The translations under genes were made by a program, and so were the position numbers. From an uncultured Myxococcaceae bacterium (lineage in GTDB: Bacteria > Myxococcota_A > Polyangia > Polyangiales > Ga0077539), in assembly GCA_945952225.1 (NCBI GenBank), contig CAMFHP010000007.1:1-64000 (forward strand): 64,000 bases of DNA, in the 5' to 3' direction. Positions 54,549-62,874 of the stretch are shown piece after piece. The notes below the pieces were generated by a model. It was not told the DNA's origin. It did no database searches and worked only from the letters and a program-made list of their open reading frames with translations. How positions within the stretch are numbered: the stretch's first letter is position 1; each line of letters begins with the position of its first letter.

Positions 54549-55775
54549 ATGCCCGCAACGCACGCCCTCGCCGCGCGCGAGAACGCGCCCTCGCGCCCGA
54601 TTCCTGACGGCTCGCTCATTCTCGGAGCGACCGTCGACGCCTTCGCCGCGTCACGCGAAGAGTCCGACGGAACACGCTGGATCGAGCTCGCCTACGCCGT
54701 CTCGATGGTCGACAGCGACGTCACGCTCTCGAAGGAAGACTTCGAACGCTGCGTCGCCAACCACCGCCGCTACCCCTGCGTGCCCGTCGTCATCGAGCAC
54801 GCCGACACCGACTGGTTCGGGGATCGCGCGTGGTGCGAGCCGCACGGCTACGTCGAGGAGCTTCGCGTCGGAGAGCGCGAGGTCACCGACATGAACGGCA
54901 CCTCGCGCACCGCCGCCACGCTCGAAGGGCGCGTGAGCTTCGACGAGGCCACCGCGCCGCTCGTCGGTCCCGGACGCAAGTGGCGCTACGGCAGCGTCAC
55001 CGTTCTCAAAGGAGCCGTCGATGAGGCCACCGGGGCGAGCCTCGGCGCGCTGCTCTGGTCGTGGTCGCTCACCGCGCACCCGCGACTCACGGGCCTGCTG
55101 CCCATCACCGCGTCGCTCGATCCAAGCGCGCTCACGCACGCGCAGGCCGCGCGGCTGCGAGCGGCGCTCGAACGTCACCCCTCCACGGAGAAGCCCATGA
55201 CCCGCTACCTCGAACTCGCCGCTCGATTCAGTCTCGTCGCCTCGTCCGAAGACGACGCGCGCGACAAGGTGCACTCGCTCGCATCGCTCGGTGCCGAAGC
55301 GCTGCGCGCACTCTCGCTCGCTCCGACCGCCACGGCGCAGGAGCTCGCCTCGAAGCTCTCGTCGATCACCGTCGCCGCCGCGAAGGTGACCGCGCTCGAA
55401 GCCGAGCTCACGACGCTTCGCGCAGAGCGTGATGCGCGCGAGAAGGCGGAGCTCGACGCGCACCTCGCCGAGCTCTTCGCGGTGCATCCCGAGCTCAAGG
55501 CCGCCGAGCGCGCGCTGCGCTTTCAGGCCGAGCACGACCTCGCGCGCTTTCGCGAGGAGCACCCCAGGCCCACGCCCGCGGAGCTGCTCCAGTGCGCGCA
55601 GCACGGGGAGCGCCTCGCGACGATCGTCCCTCCGCAGGGCGCGCAAGACGGAGTCGCGCTCGACGAGAACACGTCCGCCGCGGTGCTGAGCATCGTGCGC
55701 ACGCACATCGCCATCGCACGCGCCGAAGGGCGCGACCTCAGCTTCGGCGCCGCCCTGCAAGAGCTCGGCGGCTGA
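54549..55775 (+). CDS. Mu I-like capsid protease with C-terminal scaffold
   Basis: A 408-aa protein. The N-terminal protease region has WIELAYAVSMVDSDVTLSKE, VPVVIEHADTDWFG with the likely catalytic His, and LTAHPRLTGLLPI, all present in Mu I-like head maturation proteases. The C-terminal half is a coiled coil (TALEAELTTLRAERDAREKA). An in-frame ATG at 55197 preceded by CACGGAGA could start the scaffold separately. It lies 13 bases after the portal. The protein should cleave scaffold and capsid during assembly. Confidence 0.85.
   Translation: MPATHALAARENAPSRPIPDGSLILGATVDAFAASREESDGTRWIELAYAVSMVDSDVTLSKEDFERCVANHRRYPCVPVVIEHADTDWFGDRAWCEPHGYVEELRVGEREVTDMNGTSRTAATLEGRVSFDEATAPLVGPGRKWRYGSVTVLKGAVDEATGASLGALLWSWSLTAHPRLTGLLPITASLDPSALTHAQAARLRAALERHPSTEKPMTRYLELAARFSLVASSEDDARDKVHSLASLGAEALRALSLAPTATAQELASKLSSITVAAAKVTALEAELTTLRAERDAREKAELDAHLAELFAVHPELKAAERALRFQAEHDLARFREEHPRPTPAELLQCAQHGERLATIVPPQGAQDGVALDENTSAAVLSIVRTHIAIARAEGRDLSFGAALQELGG
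55197..55775 (+). CDS. Predicted internal in-frame scaffold protein, 192 aa
   Basis: Begins MTRYLELAARFSLVASSEDD inside the protease gene and shares its stop. A GGAG ribosome binding site lies seven bases before the ATG. Mu (I/Z) and lambda (C/Nu3) use the same nested arrangement. Separate expression is inferred, not shown. Confidence 0.5.
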   Translation: MTRYLELAARFSLVASSEDDARDKVHSLASLGAEALRALSLAPTATAQELASKLSSITVAAAKVTALEAELTTLRAERDAREKAELDAHLAELFAVHPELKAAERALRFQAEHDLARFREEHPRPTPAELLQCAQHGERLATIVPPQGAQDGVALDENTSAAVLSIVRTHIAIARAEGRDLSFGAALQELGG

Positions 55776-55806
55776 TCTCTCACCCTCATCAGGAGCCACG
55801 CCCCCA

Positions 55807-56253
55807 ATGCCCATCGAAACGTCGGAGGGTGCCGTCTACGCGAGCGGCACCAACGTCAACGGCACCTACACGATCCCCGAGGCGCGCGTCTGCGGCTACG
55901 CCGCGTCGACCACCGCCGCCAACCCCGTCGACCGCGTCTCGCTCACCGGAGCCGCGAAGCTCAAGGGAGTGACCGTGCGCGCGATCGCTCCCGGTAAGAC
56001 GCACGACGTCTGCGTGGGTGGCGTGCGCGAGGTCGACACCGACGGCACCGCTCCTGTCGCGCGCGGCGATCGACTCGCCGTCAACGTCACCGCGGGGCCC
56101 CTCGAAGGCTGCGTGTACTCGACCAACTCGGCGCCCCCTCCGCCCGGCGCGACGCTGCACCTCGTCGGCATCGCCGAAGACCCCGCCCCGGCAGCCGTCA
56201 CGCGCATCCGAGTGCGCCTCACGCCGGGCGCCACGCTCACCCGCGCCTCCTGA
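55807..56253 (+). CDS. Head decoration-like protein, 148 aa
   Basis: A beta-rich protein with no signal peptide (MPIETSEGAVYASGTNVNGT) and segments RVSLTGAAKLKGVTVRA and RGDRLAVNVTAGPLEGC that resemble DUF2190/cement-type decoration proteins. It sits between the protease and the major capsid, where decoration proteins are usual. Family assignment is tentative. Confidence 0.6.
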   Translation: MPIETSEGAVYASGTNVNGTYTIPEARVCGYAASTTAANPVDRVSLTGAAKLKGVTVRAIAPGKTHDVCVGGVREVDTDGTAPVARGDRLAVNVTAGPLEGCVYSTNSAPPPPGATLHLVGIAEDPAPAAVTRIRVRLTPGATLTRAS

Positions 56254-56297
56254 TCGTTCGCCTCCGAACCATCTCGTTCGCTACCGAACCATCTCAC
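56254..56297 (+). repeat. Imperfect tandem 21-base repeat
   Basis: TCGTTCGCCTCCGAACCATC is followed at once by TCGTTCGCTACCGAACCATC (two differences), in the 86-base gap before the capsid gene. Possibly a regulatory or RNA structure element for high capsid expression. Confidence 0.5.
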
Positions 56298-56339
56298 CCG
56301 ATTCGCGCGGCGCAACGCGCTCGCGCACTGGAGCCACTC

Positions 56340-57605
56340 ATGTCTGGACCTCACGTCGTCACCAGCGTGCAAGAGCGACTCATGCACGCCCCCAATCGCC
56401 ACGGGATGCACCCCGAGGCCGCCCGCGTGCTCGCCCTGCGCGGCGTCGATCCGCAAGACTTCTCGCAGCGCGCCACCACGCGCAGCGCCCACGTCGACGT
56501 CGGCGCGCTCTCGGGCTTCACCCTCGGTCAGCGCTTCGAAACGCGCGCCCCCGAGGCCAGCTTCTCTCGCCACACGCAGCAGGGAGACGCCCGCGCGCAG
56601 CGCTTTCTGCAGGGCCTCGGCGCGACGGAGTACACGAAGCTCCGCGCGAAGTACCAGCAGTGCTTCGGCCTCGACCCCGGCGACGCCCTCGTCGAGGAGC
56701 TGCTCACCCAGGCCGCGATCGAGTGGAAGAACTTCGACACGATCCACGCCCGCGTGTGTCCGCTGCAGACCGAGTCGCTCGTCGCGGGCCGCTACCTCGA
56801 GTACGACCGCGCAGGGCAGCGTCAGGTCGTCGACTCGCGCATCGGCCCCGACGGAACCGTGCGCCGCGTCTCTCGGCGCGTCTCGTCGAAGAGCTTCACC
56901 ACCGAGCCTCGCGCGCTCGAAGGGTCGATCAACCGCCTCGCGCAGTCGGTCGCGCCCGCGCTCAACAAGCTGTCGAGCGAGACCGAGTTCGTCATGGGCA
57001 TGCACGACCGCGAGATGGAGCGCGACGTCGCATCGGCCCTCGGTGATCCGGCGCGCTACCCCGCGTCGAACGTGCTCACGCTCGGCTCGTCGTTCCGATG
57101 GAACGGAGGCGCCGCGGCGACGCCGGTGCAGAACGTCCTCGACCTTCTGCTGGCGATCCCCGCGTACGTGAACCACTGCGTGTTCTCGGATCTCGCCTGG
57201 GGCGCGGCGCAGGTGAACACGCAGCTCCAGCACATCCTCCTCGGACGCTTTCGCGCGACCGACGGCGTGCTCTCTCCCGCCGAGTTCGCGCAGTTCTTCG
57301 GCATCGAGAACGTGTGGATCTCGAAGCACCTCGTCGAAGAGAGCAGCACCGTGCGCCGCACCTGGTCCGAGACCGACGCGTGGTTCGGACACGTCAACCC
57401 GGCGCGCGACGAGCCCACGACCGCGAGGCGCTTTCGCACCGCGCTCCCTGGCGGTCCTCGCGGCGTTCACGTGCGCACGTACTTCGATCCGCGCGGCCCG
57501 ATGGGCTCCGACAACGTCGTCGTCACCCGACAGGACTCCGACGTCGTCTTCGTCGGACCCGACTTCGGCGGGCTCATCCGAGGCGTACGTCAGACCGCGC
57601 CCTGA
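56340..57605 (+). CDS. Major capsid protein
   Basis: A 421-aa structural protein placed after protease and decoration genes. The centre and C-terminus carry HK97-fold features: NVLDLLLAIPAYVNHCVFSD, DLAWGAAQVNTQLQHILLG, AQFFGIENVWIS and the P-loop/A-domain end SDNVVVTRQDSDVVFVGPDF. Residues 1-150 would be the N-arm and E-loop region. No known family was recognised beyond the Mu-like group; the assignment relies on position and these segments. Confidence 0.75.
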   Translation: MSGPHVVTSVQERLMHAPNRHGMHPEAARVLALRGVDPQDFSQRATTRSAHVDVGALSGFTLGQRFETRAPEASFSRHTQQGDARAQRFLQGLGATEYTKLRAKYQQCFGLDPGDALVEELLTQAAIEWKNFDTIHARVCPLQTESLVAGRYLEYDRAGQRQVVDSRIGPDGTVRRVSRRVSSKSFTTEPRALEGSINRLAQSVAPALNKLSSETEFVMGMHDREMERDVASALGDPARYPASNVLTLGSSFRWNGGAAATPVQNVLDLLLAIPAYVNHCVFSDLAWGAAQVNTQLQHILLGRFRATDGVLSPAEFAQFFGIENVWISKHLVEESSTVRRTWSETDAWFGHVNPARDEPTTARRFRTALPGGPRGVHVRTYFDPRGPMGSDNVVVTRQDSDVVFVGPDFGGLIRGVRQTAP

Positions 57606-57623
57606 GCGTGAAGGAGAGCACCC

Positions 57624-58094
57624 ATGCCTGAGCCCGAGAACACCGAAACCGCACGCCCCGAGCGCGCCGCCGACGCTCGTACGAAGCTCGCGACGCTCGA
57701 GCGCGAGCTCGCCGAGGCGCGCAAGGCGCTCGATCGCCGAGAGGGCATCTCCGTCGAGCTGCAGCGTGAGCTCGTCGAGGCGCGCGGTGCCGCCGACGCG
57801 CTGCGCACGGCCCTCGTCGACCGCGAGGCCGCGCTCGAAGCGATGCGCGTGGAGCTCGCCGAGCGAGACCGCACCATCGAGCACCTGCGCGCTGAGCTCG
57901 GACGCCGCGACACCGCTCCGCTGCGCGCGCCGACGCGTGGCTCGCTGGTGACGATGCGAGCGCGCCACCGGATGCACTTCAGCGTCGGCGCCGAGGCCGT
58001 GTGCGTCGACGCGGGCAAGACCTTCCTCGCGTCGCTCGCGGACCTCGAGGGCGAGCGCCTCGTCGCCGGCGCAGACTTCGACGTGCTCACGTGA
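57624..58094 (+). CDS. Coiled-coil phage protein, 156 aa
   Basis: A long coiled coil fills residues 20-100 (LATLERELAEARKALDRREG onward, regular Leu/Ala heptads); the last 45 residues (MRARHRMHFSVGAEAVCVDA) form a small beta domain. Its position between capsid and gp36-like genes suggests a minor head or head-completion role. The next gene starts by GTGA overlap. Confidence 0.62.
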   Translation: MPEPENTETARPERAADARTKLATLERELAEARKALDRREGISVELQRELVEARGAADALRTALVDREAALEAMRVELAERDRTIEHLRAELGRRDTAPLRAPTRGSLVTMRARHRMHFSVGAEAVCVDAGKTFLASLADLEGERLVAGADFDVLT

Positions 58095-58582
58095 GCGCCA
58101 TTCGCTACCTCGGCGCGACGATCGCCGAGGCCATCGCGTACGCGAGGGAGACGCTCGGTGACGAGGATCTCCTTCGCGTCTTCGACCTCGACGGAGACGG
58201 CGTGATCGCACCGGACTCGCTCGACGAGCGGACCTTCGTGCGCGCCGTTGCCTCCGCCGAGACCGAGGTCGACGAGTGCCTCGCCGCGTCGCACGGCGCT
58301 CCGTTCAGGGGTGAGGTTTCAGAGAGCGTGCGCGAGATCGTGGCGCAGCGCTCGGTGTGGTGCGCGGTACGAACGCGAGGCTCACTGAGCGACGCGGAGC
58401 GAGTCGCGTGGAGGCAGCTCTACAAAGACACCGACGCGCGTCTCGAACGGCTGCAGAGCGATCGGGGAGCGCGCATCCCGAACGCTCCGCTGCCCTCGCC
58501 GACGGCGCTGCTCGCGCGCGATCAGCACGCTCCGACGACCTGGCAGGACCTCGCCTCGCGCAAGACCTGGGGAGCGTTCTGA
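58091..58582 (+). CDS. Mu gp36-like head-tail joining protein (DUF1320-like)
   Basis: A 163-aa protein. The segment IAEAIAYARETLGDEDLLRV followed by FDLDGDGVIAPDSLD and TFVRAVASAETEVDECLA resembles DUF1320/gp36 proteins, which mediate head completion; the Asp loop is calcium-like. It lies in the expected position after the capsid genes. GTG start inside the previous stop; TGATG joins it to the next gene. Confidence 0.65.
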   Translation: MSAIRYLGATIAEAIAYARETLGDEDLLRVFDLDGDGVIAPDSLDERTFVRAVASAETEVDECLAASHGAPFRGEVSESVREIVAQRSVWCAVRTRGSLSDAERVAWRQLYKDTDARLERLQSDRGARIPNAPLPSPTALLARDQHAPTTWQDLASRKTWGAF

Positions 58583-58782
58583 TGAGCACGCGCGATGTCG
58601 TCGCAGAGAACGCGCGCCTCGCCGTCGAGGTCGAGGCGCTGCGGCTCAAGGCCGAGATGGCGTGGCTCGAGCGCCTCGTCGCGCTCGCTCCGGGTGCCAC
58701 CGATGTGAAGGTGGCAGCCGAGACGGTCAGCCTTCTGGCGTGGGCGGGGCAACCGGGACGGCAGCAACGGCCGGGCCCCTAA
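58582..58782 (+). CDS. Small phage protein, 66 aa
   Basis: Short helical protein (MSTRDVVAENARLAVEVEAL with a Leu/Ala heptad). Coupled to the upstream gene by TGATG. Its 3' end overlaps the convergent gene by 56 bases. Function unknown. Confidence 0.55.
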   Translation: MSTRDVVAENARLAVEVEALRLKAEMAWLERLVALAPGATDVKVAAETVSLLAWAGQPGRQQRPGP

Positions 58783-58987
58783 GCATTTCTCTGAGCTCTT
58801 TCACGACGGCGATGCGGCTCGCAGGAGCCTGCGGCTTCGACGCGTGGAACGCGGCCAGCGCGATCGCCGCGCGCTCGGGCTCGGTGGTCTCTCGCAGCGC
58901 CATCACGCCGTCGAGGCGACCGCCTCCGAGGGCCTCCACGTACGACTCGAGATAGGTCCGATACACAGCCTCCGCGTCGAGCTCCAT
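58727..58987 (-). CDS. Hypothetical minus-strand phage protein, 86 aa
   Basis: Starts MELDAEAVYRTYLESYVEAL; helical, with a Pro/Ala C-terminus. The open frame continues upstream to 59089 and a 120-aa form is possible. It opposes the head operon, so it may be an independent cargo or regulatory gene. No family recognised. Confidence 0.5.
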   Translation of the reverse strand: MELDAEAVYRTYLESYVEALGGGRLDGVMALRETTEPERAAIALAAFHASKPQAPASRIAVVKELREMLRGPAVAAVPVAPPTPEG

Positions 58988-59154
58988 CGCAGCCTCCGAC
59001 GCGCAGCGTAGCCATGCGCGCGCCTCCGTCGAGGGGCGTTCCGCGCACTCGTTCAACGACTCACGATGAGGTCTCTCATGCTCACTCAAGGTGCGGCGCG
59101 CGCTCGCTCGCGTGCGCCTCGCGGCGCGTCTCCCGACGTCGAGGGAGGTGCGCG

Positions 59155-59760
59155 ATGAAGCTCACGGAAGCGCAGATGGCCGAGCTGCTGCGCGCGCTCC
59201 TAGGAAGGTATCGCGCCGTCGTGCGAGAGAAGCGCGACGCCGTCGAGATGCGCGTCGTCGCGGCGGTGTTCGGCGTGGCTGCGCTGCTCGGAGCGCCCGT
59301 TCCGTCGGCCGAGGCCTTTCTCGCGCGATGCTGGACCACGCTCGGTCCAGTGATCTACTCGCCGCGAGGCGCGTGGCCGATCACGCCCGAAGCGCGCGTG
59401 GTGTTCCACGAGCTCACGCATGTCGAGCAGTTCTGGCGAGGCCCCGTCTCGTTCGTCACGCGGTATCTCACGTCGCGCGGGCGCGCCGAGATGGAGGCAG
59501 AGGCCGAGCGCGCCGCGATAGAGTCGTGGTGGCTGCTCACCGGCATGCTGCCCGAAGGGATCGACGCGCCGGGTCCGCGCATCCACGGCTACGCGCTCGA
59601 CGACAGCCACACCGCGCTCACGAGGGAGCTGCTCGCGAAGGCGAGAGAGTCCGTCGCGCGAGGGGTGCTGGTGACCGACGTCGGGCTCACGGTCGCCGCG
59701 TGGCTGAGGATGAACGCGCCCGACGCGATGGTCGGTGGGATCTGCGGTGGGGTGCGTTAG
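59155..59760 (+). CDS. Putative zinc metalloprotein with HELTH motif, 201 aa
   Basis: Contains ARVVFHELTHVEQFWRGPVS with an H-E-x-x-H site near residue 83 and a downstream Glu-rich helix (EMEAEAERAAIESWW) that could supply the third ligand, as in zincin-like peptidases. A hydrophobic segment VVAAVFGVAALLGAPVP near 34-50 may be a membrane anchor. It lies after the head genes; virion-associated proteases or tail-assembly factors are possible. Start at the ATG at 59155 with a GAGG ribosome site. Confidence 0.6.
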   Translation: MKLTEAQMAELLRALLGRYRAVVREKRDAVEMRVVAAVFGVAALLGAPVPSAEAFLARCWTTLGPVIYSPRGAWPITPEARVVFHELTHVEQFWRGPVSFVTRYLTSRGRAEMEAEAERAAIESWWLLTGMLPEGIDAPGPRIHGYALDDSHTALTRELLAKARESVARGVLVTDVGLTVAAWLRMNAPDAMVGGICGGVR

Positions 59761-59772
59761 GCGGAGGGCGAG

Positions 59773-59788
59773 CGCTGCGAGCGCAGCG
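59773..59788 (+). terminator. Hairpin after the HELTH gene
   Basis: Six-bp GC stem CGCTGC/GCAGCG with a GAGC loop, 12 bases after the stop codon. No U-run, so it is only a possible terminator. Confidence 0.35.
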
Positions 59789-59940
59789 TCTCCGTGCACC
59801 GCCAGGGGCCCGCCATTCTGCGGCAGATCATGTCGCGTCCGTTCTCAGACGGCCTCTCGCATCCTCGCGAGCGCCGAGCCGTCGCCGGTCCGCGTTCTGC
59901 GGAACGTCATTCCCACACAAGTACCTCAGCCGCGAACAGC

Positions 59941-59966
59941 GTGATCGCTTGCGACGTCGCGATCAC
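59941..59966. repeat. Inverted repeat GTGATCGC/GCGATCAC
   Basis: An 8-bp perfect inverted repeat with a 10-base loop in the gap before the Imm32-like gene. Could be an operator or RNA structure. Confidence 0.4.
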
Positions 59967-60207
59967 ACGCTGCGCCACGCCTGCCCGTTGAGCATCGCGC
60001 CGAAGACACCCTCGACGTCATCGACCACGACGCTGTGAAGCTCTGCCGCGAGCAGCGTCGTCGCAGCGATGCCGCGAGGCGTTGAGCTCCCCCAACTGTC
60101 GTCGACGGGACCTCGCGCTGTAGGGTCCGCGACATCGCATCGACGCGTCTCCCGTTCGCCCGAACCGCAGGTGTACGGTCGTAGGCGCGCGTTGACGAGG
60201 AGGAATC

Positions 60208-60450
60208 ATGCGAGGTTTCGGATACCCACACGGCGACGACGAGGCGGAGCAGCCCGTCGAGCTTCGAGAGGTCACGCTGCTCTGCGACGTCGAGGATCTG
60301 CGTCGGCTCGCCGTCTTCATCCACGAAGCCATCGCGGCGTGCGACGCGGCACCGCCGAGCGTTCCGCGAGCGTGGCACCTCCACCTCCGCGACCGCGATG
60401 CCCGATGGAGCGAGCAGGAAGTCGACGTGATCCTGCAGATGAAGCCGTGA
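60208..60450 (+). CDS. Small Imm32-like protein, 80 aa
   Basis: MRGFGYPHGDDEAEQPVELR then VTLLCDVEDLRRLAVFIHEA and a late HLHLRDRDARW segment, which resembles the Imm32 immunity-protein pattern by eye. A strong GAGGAGG ribosome site precedes the ATG. It lies 53 bases before the HNH gene in the same direction, so the two may form a nuclease/immunity-like or regulated pair. Family match is tentative. Confidence 0.55.
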   Translation: MRGFGYPHGDDEAEQPVELREVTLLCDVEDLRRLAVFIHEAIAACDAAPPSVPRAWHLHLRDRDARWSEQEVDVILQMKP

Positions 60451-60503
60451 GCCCCATCGCGATCGCCCTCTCGTTCGCGTTGCGATAGCCTCGTTTGCAC
60501 GCA

Positions 60504-61379
60504 ATGTCGCTGCTGTACTTCTGGCGCAGAGACAACTACGAGCGCGACCTCGACGAGGGCGTCGCGTTTCATCTGAACCAGTCGTCTGCGAAGCTGCACA
60601 GCGTCGACCTCGGGGGCAGCGTCTGGGCCTTCACGCGCAACGCGAAGGGTCGCTACGTGCTCGCAGCCGAGCTCATCGTGCACGCGAAGACGCGCAACCC
60701 CGAGGGCTACCAGTACGGCCCCTTTCGCGTGTGGGGCGATCGCTCGAGGTCTCGCTACTTCGCGATCGATGACGGCCCCAACGTCGAACCCTTGATCCGC
60801 ACGTTTGCGCTCTCGATGGGTGATGGCGTGCTCGGACGCTCGTTTCAAGGCCCGGGCGCGGTGCGCTCGATCGCACCGATGGACCACGCAGCGCTCGCGG
60901 TGTTCGCGCGTGATCTTCCGCTCGAACCTCGCGCACACGGCGTCAACGAGGAACAGCTCGAGCTCCTGCTCGCGCGGCCTCAGCCCGAGGTCATCACAGA
61001 GACGATCTACACGCTCCCCGGCGGAATGAGCGCAGCGCGGCGCCGCACGATCGTGCGAGACGTGGCGGTTCGCAGCCGCGCCAACGTCGAGGACCTTCGC
61101 ACGCTGTACCGCGGCCGTTGCCAGGTCTGCGAGTGGGAGTCGCGCGCCGCGCACTCAGTCGACGTGTGCGAAGGGCACCACCTCCAGTGGTTGAGCCGCG
61201 GTGGAAGCGACGCCATGAGCAACATGGTGCTGCTCTGCCCGAACCATCATCGACTCGTGCACGCGCTCGACGCGCCGCTCGACTTCAGCGACCTCTCGTT
61301 CGACCTCGGAACGCAGCGAGCACCATTGCGTCTGACCGATCACCTTCGCCCACTGATCTCGCCGTCCCCGAGTAGTTGA
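60504..61379 (+). CDS. HNH endonuclease with PUA/EVE-like N-terminal domain
   Basis: A 291-aa nuclease. The C-terminal HNH/zinc site is complete: CQVCEWES near 207, EGHHLQWLSRGGSDAMSNMV and LLCPNHHRLVHAL (His, Asn, His). Residues 1-130 (for example GSVWAFTRNAKGRYVLAAEL, YGPFRVWGDRSRSRYF) look like an EVE/PUA-type base-flipping domain, which in type IV restriction enzymes recognises modified cytosine. The combination suggests a modification-dependent nuclease against other phages. This is inference from domain layout. Confidence 0.72.
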   Translation: MSLLYFWRRDNYERDLDEGVAFHLNQSSAKLHSVDLGGSVWAFTRNAKGRYVLAAELIVHAKTRNPEGYQYGPFRVWGDRSRSRYFAIDDGPNVEPLIRTFALSMGDGVLGRSFQGPGAVRSIAPMDHAALAVFARDLPLEPRAHGVNEEQLELLLARPQPEVITETIYTLPGGMSAARRRTIVRDVAVRSRANVEDLRTLYRGRCQVCEWESRAAHSVDVCEGHHLQWLSRGGSDAMSNMVLLCPNHHRLVHALDAPLDFSDLSFDLGTQRAPLRLTDHLRPLISPSPSS

Positions 61380-61455
61380 CGAAGGCGAGCCAGCCTCGCC
61401 TCAAGGTCGCCTCGCGACTTCGCCGCGCGTGCGGTCGCCAGCGTGGTTCACGGCG

Positions 61456-61689
61456 CTACAACCCGAGTCGTCGGCGGATCTCCGCCGCAACCTCCGCGGC
61501 CTCGTCGGGCGGCGCGCCGAGCTCCTCACGGAGCGCGCGAGTGATCGTCTCGGTCGCGGCGTCGCGAGGCAGCGACACGGCGCGAGGAGTTCCACGCGGA
61601 GGTGTGCGCTCGATCTCGAGTCGAGCCCCGGCGAGTTCGAACTCGATGCGGGGCTGGTGACGTCGGTCGGGAGCGGGCGGGAGGGGCAT
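61456..61689 (-). CDS. Hypothetical small phage protein, 77 aa
   Basis: MPLPPAPDRRHQPRIEFELA and a C-terminal ETITRALREELGAPPDEAAE give a small beta strand region plus helices. The frame is open to 61881, so the start is uncertain. It is co-directional with the DUF932 gene 195 bases upstream. No family recognised. Confidence 0.5.
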   Translation of the reverse strand: MPLPPAPDRRHQPRIEFELAGARLEIERTPPRGTPRAVSLPRDAATETITRALREELGAPPDEAAEVAAEIRRRLGL

Positions 61690-61884
61690 CAAGGGAGATC
61701 CTGTGGAGATCTCCGTCCTCCTCGGGCCGATCACGAACCTACGAGGAGTCCCCCGCGCGTGTCGAGCGCGTCCTGAGTGGGTGCGGGGAGTGGCGAGAGA
61801 ACAGGCTCGCGTCGACGCGAGAAACCGCGAGCAGGCAATGCGTCGAGGCGAGCGCCCGATCACGCCCGCCTCGCGCCCCACATC

Positions 61885-62874
61885 TCAAGCCGCAGCGGCG
61901 AGGTAATCCCCTGCGAGTCGCTCCATCGCGAAGCGGACGTCGGGGTCCTTGTTCACCGCGTGCGCGACCCAGGTGATCGCCTGCACGACGCCGAAGCGCG
62001 AGTGGTCGGCCTCACGCAGCGCCGCGCGCTGAGCCTCCTCGAGCATCGCGCGCGGCACCTCGGCCGAGTCCGCGAGGATCGCCGCCACCGCCGCGTCGGG
62101 GTGCGGCACCTCGAGCTGTCGCGCGCGCTGCATCCACGCGAAGGAGGTCTTCCATCGCTCGGGCAGACGCCCGACGGCGATCACCATCGAGGCGGCGAGC
62201 TGGTCGTCGTCGATCGCGCGGTGCGTGCGGTAGAGGGCGCGCTTCTCGCCGACGCGCACCATCAGCCCGTTCGAGCACACGAGCCGCAGCCAGTGGTCGT
62301 CGATCGAGAGCGCCGACGCGCCCACCTCGCTATTGCGCAGATGGAAGCCCGGGTGCAGGAGGTCCCCTCGTCCGTCGACGTCCATCGGCGTGACGTGCAC
62401 GGCCGTGTAGTGCGTCGTCGAGTCGGTGAGCGTCACGACCGAGAAGCGGTACTCGTCCATGAGGCCGCGCATCATCGTGTGCATGCGCTCGAAGAGCCGC
62501 GCGTCGTCGATGGGCGTGAAGGTCGGCGCGAGGAACGCCCTCGCCACCCCGTCCGCCGCGCCCGTGTCGTCGCGCCACGCGCGGATCTTCTTCTCGCCGG
62601 GCGTGCGCGAGAAGCGGCGGTTGAGCTCCTCGGCGCGCTCCTGCCCCGAGGTCGACTGGAACCAGCGATCCCAACGCAGCCCGAGCATCGACGCGAGGTT
62701 CTTGCGAGACCAGTCGTTGAGTCGATACGTGCGGTCGCCGGGCAGCGCGAGGTGGCCCTCGGGCGTCATGCGCAGGTCCGCCACGCGGACGATGGCGTCG
62801 GGCAGCGCCGCGTCGGCGCGAGCGATGACCTGGGCGCGAACAGATTCGAAGGTGCGGGCGTTCTGAAGGTTCAT
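61885..62874 (-). CDS. DUF932 family phage protein
   Basis: A 329-aa protein of a family common in phages and plasmids, function unknown. Recognisable blocks are FLAPTFTPIDDARLFERM, HVTPMDVDGRGDLLHPGFHL, RNSEVGASALSIDDHWLRLV and CSNGLMVRVGEKRALYRTHR. The start at 62874 gives MNLQNARTFESVRAQVIAR. It is divergent from the RHH-like gene across 188 bases of AT-richer DNA. It may be involved in DNA transactions, based on frequent association with replication modules. Confidence 0.85.
   Translation of the reverse strand: MNLQNARTFESVRAQVIARADAALPDAIVRVADLRMTPEGHLALPGDRTYRLNDWSRKNLASMLGLRWDRWFQSTSGQERAEELNRRFSRTPGEKKIRAWRDDTGAADGVARAFLAPTFTPIDDARLFERMHTMMRGLMDEYRFSVVTLTDSTTHYTAVHVTPMDVDGRGDLLHPGFHLRNSEVGASALSIDDHWLRLVCSNGLMVRVGEKRALYRTHRAIDDDQLAASMVIAVGRLPERWKTSFAWMQRARQLEVPHPDAAVAAILADSAEVPRAMLEEAQRAALREADHSRFGVVQAITWVAHAVNKDPDVRFAMERLAGDYLAAAA

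Larger units (their letters stand above)
59761..60207. other. 447-base gap, no supported gene
   Basis: A CGCTGC-GAGC-GCAGCG hairpin at 59773-59788 follows the HELTH gene and could end its transcript. GTGATCGC and GCGATCAC form an inverted repeat with a 10-base loop at 59941-59966. The remaining sequence has only weak frames with atypical composition. A GAGGAGG ribosome site precedes the next gene. Confidence 0.5.
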
